From Parasalinivibrio latis (GTDB taxonomy: Bacteria; Pseudomonadota; Gammaproteobacteria; Enterobacterales; Vibrionaceae), in NCBI RefSeq assembly GCF_036825535.1, contig NZ_CP098812.1, forward strand, positions 3,162,001-3,226,000: a stretch of DNA of 64,000 nucleotides, read 5' to 3'. Positions 32,491-39,791 of the stretch are shown piece by piece (the first letter of the stretch is position 1; each line of letters opens with the position of its first letter). The notes beneath the pieces were generated by a model. The model saw nothing but the letters and a program-made list of their open reading frames with translations, did no database searches and was not told the origin of the DNA. Both the position numbers and the translations under genes were made by a program.

Positions 32491-34950
32491 TTAAACCCCC
32501 CGCTTCCAGCCAAGGGTACGCATCAGGTCAGCAAATACACCTGCCGCCGTCACCTGGGTACCTGCGCCATAACCCCGTAAAACCAGAGGGATTGGCTGGT
32601 AGTAGTGGCTGTAGAATGCCAGGGCATTTTCACCATCCTTGATTTTAAACATTGGGTCATCACCATCCACCGCTTCAATGCGTACCACACACTTGCCGTT
32701 ATCAATACCACCGACATAACGCAGTACCTTGCCTTGTGCAGATGCATTGTCAAACACCTTGTTGAAGTAAGCATCGGCCTCAGGCAGACGGGCCATAAAC
32801 TCATCAATAGAGCCTGACTGGTCAAAGCCCGGAGGCAATGCAGGCTCAACCACCACGTCGTCCAGCTCCAGCTCCATGCCAGATTCACGAGCGAGGATCA
32901 GGAGCTTGCGCGCCACATCCATACCGGAAAGGTCGTCACGCGGATCTGGCTCTGTAAAGCCGTTGTCCTTGGCAACCTTGGTCGCATCACTGAAACTCAT
33001 CCCTTCATCCAGCTTACCGAAGATATATGACAGTGAGCCGGAAAGAATACCGCTGAAACGCTCAAGGCGGTCACCGGCGGCGATAAGGTTTTGCAGGTTT
33101 TCTATTACCGGGAGGCCGGCACCTACCGTGGTGTCGTACATAAACTTGCGGCGGGTTTTCCGCGCAGTTTTACGAAGCTGGTTGTAGTACGCCAGGCTGG
33201 CGGTATTGGCTTTCTTGTTCGGGGTCACAACATGGAAACCGGCAGCCAGGAAATCCGCATAGCGGTCTGCAATATCCTGGGAGGAGGTACAATCCACCAG
33301 CACAGGGTTAATGATGTGGTTGCGCTGAACCAGTTGGATCATGCTGGCAAGCGAAAACTGTTCGGATCCGTTGCCGAGGGTGTCACGCCAATTTTCAAGA
33401 GGCACCCCGCGACTATTGAGTACCATACCGCGGCTGTTGGCCAGGCCACATACACGGATGACGATCCCTTGCTCAGCCAGTTTTGCCTGCTGACGCTGGA
33501 TCTGCTCGATCAACTCGCCACCCACGCCACCGACGCCCACCACAAAAACATCAAGGTAGTGGTTGCTGTTAAACAGGTTTTCGTGGCATGCCTTGATTGC
33601 CTCAGATACCTTTCCATCAGGAATTACGGCGGAAATCGCACGCTCTGACGATCCCTGGGCGATAGCAACAATGTTGATGTTCACTTCTGCCAAAGACGTA
33701 AAGAACTGCGCTGCGACCCCTTTGGCTTCGCGCATCTGGTCACCCACCAGGGTCACGATAGCCAGGTCATCGATAAACTCCAGAGGCTCCAGCAGGCCGT
33801 CTTTAAGCTCCAGCTCAAATTCCGCTTCCAGCGAACGTTCAGCCAGGGCTTTGTCTTCTGACTCAATACAGAAACTGATGCTGTATTCAGAAGAAGACTG
33901 GGTAATCAACACAACCGAAACACCGGAATCCGCCATGGCACCAAACACACGTTCAGCCATACCGACCATACCTTTCATACCCGGACCGGATACGTTCAGC
34001 ATGCTGAGTTTGTCCAGGGTAGTAATGCCCTTCACCGCCAGGTTGTCTTCACCGGTATCCTGGCCAATCAGGGTACCCGGCGCTTGCGGGTTGGCTGTGT
34101 TTTTAATCAGACAAGGAATTTGGAAACGGGCAATAGGGAGGATGGTTTTGGGGTGGAGAACCTTGGCACCAAAGTAAGAAAGCTCCATGGCCTCCTGGTA
34201 GCTGAGCGATTTGAGAAGACGGGCGTCCGGCACCAGGCGCGGGTCACAGCTGTATACGCCATCTACGTCAGTCCAAATCTCACAACACTCAGCACGTACA
34301 CAGGCAGCCAGTACCGCTGCTGAGTAGTCTGAGCCGTTACGGCCCAGAGTCACCAGTTCACCGTGACCGTTAGCGGCAGTAAAGCCCGGCATCAGGCCGA
34401 TGTGCCCGGCTGGGATAGGGGCTTTTTTGAAATTCTGGGTGGAGAGGTCAATGTCGACCACACCTTCAAGGTAATCCCCGAGGGAGACAAGGTACTTAAC
34501 CGGATCAATCACGAAAGTATCGTAACCGCGGGCAACCAGCAGGGCTTCCATGGTCGCAATAGAGAGGCGCTCCCCCTTTGAAATCACACGGGCATAAATG
34601 CTGTCCGGGCACTGGCCGAGAAGCGTGATACCGTGGGTATACTGGCGAAGCTGGCCCAGGGTACGTTCGAGCTTGGAAAACAGCGGAGCAGAATCGAATG
34701 CAGGCTCGAGTTCAGAAAGGCCGTTAAAAAGATCGGTGAATATTTTCTCAATAAGGTTTACTTCAACTGTCGCTTCACCATGCTTGATAGTTCCGTCAAT
34801 GACGGCCACCAACGCATTGGTAATTTTTGCCGGTGCGGAAAGTACCGCAGAACAGTCACTTTGCCCGCAGTTACTGACAATAATATCGGCGGCACGAGCG
34901 AATCTTTCCGCATTCGCTAAAGAAGTCCCGCCAAATTTAAGCACTCGCAT
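32491..34950 (-). CDS. thrA: Bifunctional aspartokinase I / homoserine dehydrogenase I
   Basis: ThrA catalyses the first and third steps of threonine synthesis from aspartate. The 819-residue product (E. coli 820) has an N-terminal aspartokinase (MRVLKFGGTSLANAERF, and GRNGSDYSAAVLAA near residues 205-218). Two ACT regions bind threonine for feedback (from about residue 315, SMLNVSGPGMKGMVG). A C-terminal NADP-binding homoserine dehydrogenase begins near VVGVGGVGGELI (about residue 468). Ribosome site GGAGG precedes the ATG. An attenuator with a Thr/Ile-rich leader peptide lies directly upstream. Confidence 0.97.
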   Translation of the reverse strand: MRVLKFGGTSLANAERFARAADIIVSNCGQSDCSAVLSAPAKITNALVAVIDGTIKHGEATVEVNLIEKIFTDLFNGLSELEPAFDSAPLFSKLERTLGQLRQYTHGITLLGQCPDSIYARVISKGERLSIATMEALLVARGYDTFVIDPVKYLVSLGDYLEGVVDIDLSTQNFKKAPIPAGHIGLMPGFTAANGHGELVTLGRNGSDYSAAVLAACVRAECCEIWTDVDGVYSCDPRLVPDARLLKSLSYQEAMELSYFGAKVLHPKTILPIARFQIPCLIKNTANPQAPGTLIGQDTGEDNLAVKGITTLDKLSMLNVSGPGMKGMVGMAERVFGAMADSGVSVVLITQSSSEYSISFCIESEDKALAERSLEAEFELELKDGLLEPLEFIDDLAIVTLVGDQMREAKGVAAQFFTSLAEVNINIVAIAQGSSERAISAVIPDGKVSEAIKACHENLFNSNHYLDVFVVGVGGVGGELIEQIQRQQAKLAEQGIVIRVCGLANSRGMVLNSRGVPLENWRDTLGNGSEQFSLASMIQLVQRNHIINPVLVDCTSSQDIADRYADFLAAGFHVVTPNKKANTASLAYYNQLRKTARKTRRKFMYDTTVGAGLPVIENLQNLIAAGDRLERFSGILSGSLSYIFGKLDEGMSFSDATKVAKDNGFTEPDPRDDLSGMDVARKLLILARESGMELELDDVVVEPALPPGFDQSGSIDEFMARLPEADAYFNKVFDNASAQGKVLRYVGGIDNGKCVVRIEAVDGDDPMFKIKDGENALAFYSHYYQPIPLVLRGYGAGTQVTAAGVFADLMRTLGWKRGV

Positions 34951-34982
34951 CCCATCCTCCTTGGGTATCTCTAAAACTGGCT

Positions 34983-35016
34983 AAAAAAAAGCCCGTACCT
35001 TATGGGGTACGGGCTT
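34983..35016 (-). terminator. Threonine operon attenuator terminator
   Basis: On the minus strand an 11-bp stem AAGCCCGTACC / GGTACGGGCTT with a six-base loop is followed by eight T. It lies between thrL and thrA. Confidence 0.93.
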
Positions 35017-35036
35017 CTTTTATTTTTTTCTGTGCA

Positions 35037-35102
35037 TCAGCCCGCACCAACACGAAAAATGCCGGTAATAATAATGGTCGTGGTGCGGGTCAGTTGAAAC
35101 AT
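35037..35102 (-). CDS. thrL: thr operon leader peptide ThrL
   Basis: An ATG at 35102 opens a 21-codon frame MFQLTRTTTIIITGIFRVGAG followed by TGA. It holds five threonine and four isoleucine codons, with TRTTTIII in the centre. It sits 20 bases before the terminator stem and within 90 bases of thrA. Ribosome stalling at Thr or Ile codons when the charged tRNAs are scarce would let RNA polymerase pass the terminator, as in E. coli. Confidence 0.92.
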   Translation of the reverse strand: MFQLTRTTTIIITGIFRVGAG

Positions 35103-35282
35103 GTCGTGTCTGCTACATTAATTTGCTTATTGTGTAACGTTTACCGAAATTAGCCTCCAAGGTCAACATAAATTCACATTTTGCTTCCATTCATGGATGT
35201 GAACCTCATCAGCCTGTAACGGTTGCAGCACGCCCGGAATCCCGACATAGTAACTGAATAAAAAACAGACAACGGATTGCCT

Positions 35283-36989
35283 ATGAAAACTGCAATGGAT
35301 GAACTGGTTGCCCACAGTATCCTTCAGGGGGCGGACGCCATGTATGGCCGTTTCCTTGATGTTACTGCCGGTGCTCAAGAACGCTTTGAGGCTCAGGACT
35401 GGCAAGGCGTGCAGGCAGCATTGAAAGAACGGATCAATATTTATGATCACCATGTGGGTCTGGTAGGACAGCAATTGAAAACTATGCTGAACAAAAGGTA
35501 TGCCACCCGTTCATTCCTGATGTCTGTTAAAGCCGCTTATGTATTGCTCCTTAACAACTACCCCCGCTATGACATTGCTGAGAGCTTTTTCAACTCTGTT
35601 TATTGCCGGCTGTTCGAACACCGCAACATCCGGCGGGAAAAACTGTTTATTCAAAGTTCGCAGGGTGGGCGAATTCCTAAATACCCGACACCTCTGCTTC
35701 GCCGCTACACATCCCAGGCAGGTGTCTACGCCACCATTGAAAGGCTGCTTGATGATACGCCGTTTTCTATTAAGTGGGAGAATCAAGCAAGGGATATCAA
35801 ACGCATTACCCAGGTTTTGCAAAAACGCTTCGGCCCTCAGCTCACCCTGGGTTTTACCATCGAGATGGTGCGTGAGCCGTTTTACCGGAACAAAGGGGTT
35901 TACCTGATTGGCAGGATGGAAATGGCCAACCAAACCCAGCCTTTTGTGCTTGCCCTGCTGACCAATGAGAAAGGGGAAATATATGTCGATGCCTGTATCT
36001 CTGATACTGATGGCGTCAGCATGATTTTCAGCTTCGCCCGCTCTTACTTTATGGTTTATGCGCCGGCTCCGGCAGCCCTGGTCGACTTCCTCAGCCAATT
36101 AATGCCCAACAAGACCCTGTCTGAGCTATACACTGCTGTTGGTTGTCAGAAACACGGAAAAACCGAGCTTTACCGGGAATTTCTCCATCACCTGGACAAA
36201 TCCGATGATCAGTTTGAGATCGCTGCGGGTATCAAAGGGATGGTCATGAGCGTGTTTACGCTCCCCTCATACGGTTTTGTTTTCAAGGTCATCAAGGACA
36301 GGTTTGCGCCACAGAAAAACATGAACCACGCAACGGTTAAAGCCAAATACAAGCTGGTAAAGGAACATGACCGCTGCGGGCGGATGGCTGATACCCAAGA
36401 ATACCGGAATTTCCGTTTTCCCCGTCACCGTTTCAGCGAAGAGCTTTTGGAAGAACTGCTACAGGTTGCCCCGTCCAAAATTGTCGTAACAGCCAAGGAG
36501 GTGCTTATCAAGCACCTCTACATGGAACGGCGTATGATCCCATTCAATATCTATATTGAACAGGCGGGCGACGAGGCTCTGCGCGATGCAGTTCAGGAGT
36601 ATGGCGATGCATTGAAAGAGCTTGCCGCTGCCAATATTTTTGCCGGCGACATGCTGTTCAAAAACTTTGGCGTTACACGGCATAACCGAGTCATTTTCTA
36701 CGACTATGATGAAATCAGCTATCTCCACGAAGTGAATTTCCGCCGTATTCCACCACCGCGTTTCCCTGAAGATGAAATGGCCGCTGAACCCTGGTACAGC
36801 GTGGGGGAAAACGATGTATTCCCCGAGGAATTCCGCACATTCCTTTTAACAAGCAATAGGGTAAAAAGCCTTTTCGAAGAATTACATAGCGATCTTTTTA
36901 ACGCAGACTTCTGGAAGGGGCTGCAAAGAAATATTGAGGTAGGTTGTTTCAACGATGTCTATCCTTACAGGAAAGGAGACACATTCTGA
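35283..36989 (+). CDS. aceK: Isocitrate dehydrogenase kinase/phosphatase AceK
   Basis: AceK phosphorylates and dephosphorylates isocitrate dehydrogenase to switch carbon between the TCA cycle and the glyoxylate bypass. The product is 568 residues from the ATG at 35283 (E. coli 578). The kinase nucleotide loop lies in AAGIKGMVMSVFTLPSYGFVFKVIKDRF (from about residue 312). The catalytic region contains NIFAGDMLFKNFGVTRHNRVIFYDYDEI. A TTG six bases upstream would add two residues, but ATG is preferred. In enterics it follows aceBA; here neither aceA nor aceB is adjacent, so it is expressed on its own. Confidence 0.95.
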   Translation: MKTAMDELVAHSILQGADAMYGRFLDVTAGAQERFEAQDWQGVQAALKERINIYDHHVGLVGQQLKTMLNKRYATRSFLMSVKAAYVLLLNNYPRYDIAESFFNSVYCRLFEHRNIRREKLFIQSSQGGRIPKYPTPLLRRYTSQAGVYATIERLLDDTPFSIKWENQARDIKRITQVLQKRFGPQLTLGFTIEMVREPFYRNKGVYLIGRMEMANQTQPFVLALLTNEKGEIYVDACISDTDGVSMIFSFARSYFMVYAPAPAALVDFLSQLMPNKTLSELYTAVGCQKHGKTELYREFLHHLDKSDDQFEIAAGIKGMVMSVFTLPSYGFVFKVIKDRFAPQKNMNHATVKAKYKLVKEHDRCGRMADTQEYRNFRFPRHRFSEELLEELLQVAPSKIVVTAKEVLIKHLYMERRMIPFNIYIEQAGDEALRDAVQEYGDALKELAAANIFAGDMLFKNFGVTRHNRVIFYDYDEISYLHEVNFRRIPPPRFPEDEMAAEPWYSVGENDVFPEEFRTFLLTSNRVKSLFEELHSDLFNADFWKGLQRNIEVGCFNDVYPYRKGDTF

Positions 36990-37119
36990 AGTTAATCACA
37001 TTCGCTTGTGTGCATAAATAAAACAGTTGGCGTATAATCTTTAATCAACTTATTGCACTTTCGCTTTTCAGTGACTTATGCAATACGGAAAATAAGACAT
37101 ATAACAAGGAAGGTTGCGT

Positions 37120-37587
37120 ATGAAATACATACTAACAGCAATCGTCCTGCAGGCCGTGGCACTTCATGCAGCAGCAGCAGACGCTCCATCCCCGAGCTCT
37201 TCGGGGAAGTGGTATTTGTCGTCTGAATCTGGGAGCGAATCCTTTGACAGCTGGCAGATTAGCAGTGGTTACTCTTACCCTGTATATAGAGGGTTCAGCT
37301 TGGTTTTAGGTACGCAAATGTCCTCTGCGTCTGAACACTCCCCAACAAAACGTGGGCTGCTTAGTGGTATTGAATACAACTTTTCCCCTTATATAAGAGT
37401 GGGAAGTACGCTGTTCACTGAAAAGGAGCTGGACGAAACCAATACCGGGGTATCTGTGTCCAGCCACTACCAGCTTACCGATAAGCTGAACCTGCACGCC
37501 AGCTTTGATTACCATATTGGCGAAGACAGTAAAAACGAAGTATTGAACGAGCCCAAATACCAGCTTGGAGTTTCTTTCAGGTTCTGA
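37120..37587 (+). CDS. Small exported beta-barrel-like protein
   Basis: This 155-residue protein has a signal peptide (MKYILTAIVLQAVALHAAAADA, cleavage near residue 20). Alternating polar and hydrophobic strands follow (SWQISSGYSYPVYRGFSLVLGTQ is one example, starting near residue 44). It ends in a C-terminal phenylalanine (GVSFRF), the outer-membrane barrel signal. This points to a small eight-strand-type porin or OmpA-like barrel, but I cannot name the family. The ribosome site AAGGAAGG precedes the ATG. A TTG six bases earlier is less likely. Confidence 0.7.
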   Translation: MKYILTAIVLQAVALHAAAADAPSPSSSGKWYLSSESGSESFDSWQISSGYSYPVYRGFSLVLGTQMSSASEHSPTKRGLLSGIEYNFSPYIRVGSTLFTEKELDETNTGVSVSSHYQLTDKLNLHASFDYHIGEDSKNEVLNEPKYQLGVSFRF

Positions 37588-37605
37588 TTTTGAGTGTTTT
37601 AATGT

Positions 37606-37632
37606 AATAAAGGCCGCTATGCGGCCTTTATT
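37606..37632. terminator. Bidirectional terminator between the barrel-like gene and rraA
   Basis: A perfect 12-bp stem AATAAAGGCCGC / GCGGCCTTTATT with a TAT loop lies between two convergent genes. Confidence 0.9.
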
Positions 37633-37651
37633 GTATATACCGGGCTGGCAA

Positions 37652-38146
37652 TCAGCTCAAAAGACTTAAATCCAGTTCGTCCTTGCTGATAACCACGCCA
37701 TTTTTGTCGGCGTAGAGGTAATCTCCCGGGCAGACACTGATACCTTCTACTCGCAGCTCTTCACCCACATCCCCTAAACCGCGTTTTTCGGTTTTTACAG
37801 GGCACACTCCCAGAGCTTTTACACCGAGATCCAACTTGCCAATGGTAGCCACATCACGGACATAACCGACAACCACTACACCAGACCACCCGTTTTCTAC
37901 GGCCTTCAATGCCAACTGGTCTCCCAGCAAGGCACGACGCCGTGATCCCTGGCCATCAACAACCAGAATGCGTCCGTAACCGGGTTGTCCAAGAAGCTCC
38001 CTGACCTTGGAATTATCTTCAAAACATCGCAACGTTTCCACCGGACCATAAAAGACCGGCTTCCCACCAACATCAATCCATTGCAGCGGGATCCAGTGAG
38101 CCGACTCTTCAAACTGGTCACAAATTTCAGGAAGGAGATCGTCCAT
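37652..38146 (-). CDS. rraA: RraA-family protein (regulator of RNase E activity or related aldolase fold)
   Basis: The 164-residue product starts MDDLLPEICDQFEESAHW. It carries RILVVDGQGSRRRALLGD and GVVVVGYVRDV, core motifs of the RraA fold. RraA binds RNase E and inhibits it. Close relatives are 4-hydroxy-4-methyl-2-oxoglutarate aldolases, and the G-x-x-R-D-type motif (YVRDV) leaves that possibility open. The spacing and length favour RraA. Ribosome site GGAGG precedes the ATG. It follows the DUF3293 gene by 23 bases and probably shares its transcript. Confidence 0.83.
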   Translation of the reverse strand: MDDLLPEICDQFEESAHWIPLQWIDVGGKPVFYGPVETLRCFEDNSKVRELLGQPGYGRILVVDGQGSRRRALLGDQLALKAVENGWSGVVVVGYVRDVATIGKLDLGVKALGVCPVKTEKRGLGDVGEELRVEGISVCPGDYLYADKNGVVISKDELDLSLLS

Positions 38147-38169
38147 TTTTCCTCCATCTTGTTTAAAGG

Positions 38170-38583
38170 CTAGCCAACATCCTGCCTGAACAAATCCGAA
38201 AATGCCCCTATCAACTCGGTCTCATACCCTGTAAGTGTGACTGGCACCAAGTAAACCCGGTTATCTTCAACCCAGTAGATAGCATTCTGTTCTACTTCTG
38301 TAGCCAGGGTTATTGCAATATCTAACGGAACTGCAACAGCAAAACCAGGCTCTTTCCAAGAGCCATCCGGTGATTTCCCGGTAATTTCACAAAAGGGGAT
38401 CGCTTTTATACTCAGGTTCGCAGCAAATGATTGATTTCGTCTAGCATTATGCGCATCATCTAACAATCCACTGAATGGATTCGCGGCCGTTATGATGGCA
38501 AATGATCGGAATGTTGGACAAACCGTAGCAGTAAACACAATATTGTGGTAACAATCCCATAACGATCGCTTGTTACACGTCAT
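38170..38583 (-). CDS. DUF3293 domain protein
   Basis: This 137-residue cytoplasmic protein from the ATG at 38583 (MTCNKRSLWDCY) contains FAIITAANPFSGLLDDAHNARRN, the DUF3293 core, in which an N-terminal Ala-x-Asn-Pro element is conserved. Its function is unknown. A GTG six bases upstream is an alternative start. It lies ahead of rraA on the same strand and diverges from arcA, an arrangement I recall from other Vibrionaceae. Confidence 0.75.
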   Translation of the reverse strand: MTCNKRSLWDCYHNIVFTATVCPTFRSFAIITAANPFSGLLDDAHNARRNQSFAANLSIKAIPFCEITGKSPDGSWKEPGFAVAVPLDIAITLATEVEQNAIYWVEDNRVYLVPVTLTGYETELIGAFSDLFRQDVG

Positions 38584-38986
38584 AATCACCTGTAGTTATA
38601 TTTCTACGTACTTGATGTCATCGTAACAATATTCATCTTGTCTTGTATGTCAGACTTAGCAAATTAGGTGGTTTGACGTATATCAATAAAGATGAAAAAA
38701 ACAGCCTTATGATAAAATCAAATTATTGTTAGCGTGCTGTTAAGCGAATAAAATTAGTGCCATTCAATGGATTAAACTGGACTTTAGCAGGTATGCAGAA
38801 GTTCACGGTGTATTGGATGATTCTACCCGACACCTTCACTAAGGATGGCGTACCAGACAGACGATAAGTCTAAGTTTCGCATCACCTATAGTATTACCCT
38901 TATTGTCTGTGTGTAATATTTCTCCATAACGATGTCTATGCAGCGTTATGACAATTTTAAAAGTTTAAGTGAATTAGGTATCGCCA
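38584..38986. other. arcA upstream regulatory region
   Basis: This 403-base divergent gap has no gene. It carries an FNR box at 38673-38686. The long leader before arcA suggests several promoters, as in E. coli, but I cannot place their elements. Confidence 0.5.
38673..38686. promoter_or_regulatory. FNR box upstream of arcA
   Basis: TTGAC-GTAT-ATCAA has one mismatch to the FNR consensus and is nearly the same as the site before grcA (TTGAC-GTAA-ATCAA). FNR raises arcA expression without oxygen in E. coli. The site lies about 300 bases before the start codon. Confidence 0.6.
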
Positions 38987-39706
38987 ATGCAAACCCCTCA
39001 CATTCTGATCGTTGAAGACGAACAAGTCACTCGTAACACTCTGAAAAGCATTTTCGAAGCAGAGGGATACGTTGTCCTGGAAGCCAATGATGGCGAAGAA
39101 ATGCACCAGGCGCTGCAAAATCAGGGTGTACATCTGGTAATCATGGACATCAACCTGCCAGGCAAAAACGGCCTTCTTCTGGCGCGTGAACTGCGCGAGC
39201 AAGGCGACATGGCACTGATGTTCCTGACTGGTCGTGACAACGAAGTTGATAAGATTCTGGGTCTGGAAATTGGTGCGGATGATTACATCACCAAGCCATT
39301 TAACCCACGTGAACTGACTATTCGCGCCCGCAACCTGCTGGCTCGTGCCATGAACCAAGGTTCTCAGGTTGAAGACAAGCGCCAGGTTGAACGTTACCGC
39401 TTCAATGATTGGTCACTGGAAATCAACAGCCGTTCACTGGTCAGCCCTACTGGCGAACAGTTCAAGCTGCCACGTTCAGAATTCCGTGCCCTGCTGCACT
39501 TCTGTGAGAACCCAGGCACTATCCAAACTCGTGCAGAACTGCTGAAGAAGATGACCGGTCGTGAGCTGAAGCCACATGACCGTACTGTGGACGTTACTAT
39601 CCGCCGTATCCGTAAGCACTTCGAATCCGTAAGCGATACCCCTGAAATCATCGCGACTATCCACGGCGAAGGTTACCGCTTCTGTGGCGATCTGGAAGAA
39701 GAATAA
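38987..39706 (+). CDS. arcA: Two-component response regulator ArcA
   Basis: ArcA is the DNA-binding partner of ArcB. Phosphorylated under low oxygen, it represses TCA-cycle and respiratory genes. The 239-residue product has a receiver domain with the phospho-acceptor D54 in IMDINLPGKNG, the conserved Lys in DYITKPFNPRE, and a C-terminal OmpR-type winged helix ending GEGYRFCGDLEEE. It converges on arcB, which is encoded next door on the other strand, unlike in E. coli where the two are far apart. Confidence 0.97.
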   Translation: MQTPHILIVEDEQVTRNTLKSIFEAEGYVVLEANDGEEMHQALQNQGVHLVIMDINLPGKNGLLLARELREQGDMALMFLTGRDNEVDKILGLEIGADDYITKPFNPRELTIRARNLLARAMNQGSQVEDKRQVERYRFNDWSLEINSRSLVSPTGEQFKLPRSEFRALLHFCENPGTIQTRAELLKKMTGRELKPHDRTVDVTIRRIRKHFESVSDTPEIIATIHGEGYRFCGDLEEE

Positions 39707-39729
39707 TCCCTTCCTGTGAGCACAACGAG

Positions 39730-39752
39730 AAAAGGCCCTGACGGGCCTTTTT
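39730..39752. terminator. Bidirectional terminator between arcA and arcB
   Basis: The stem AAAGGCCC / GGGCCTTT with a TGAC loop has an A-run before it and TT after it, and lies between two convergent genes. Confidence 0.88.
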
Positions 39753-39791
39753 CGTATCTTCTGCTTGGCACCACACGGCCAAATAACGGTA

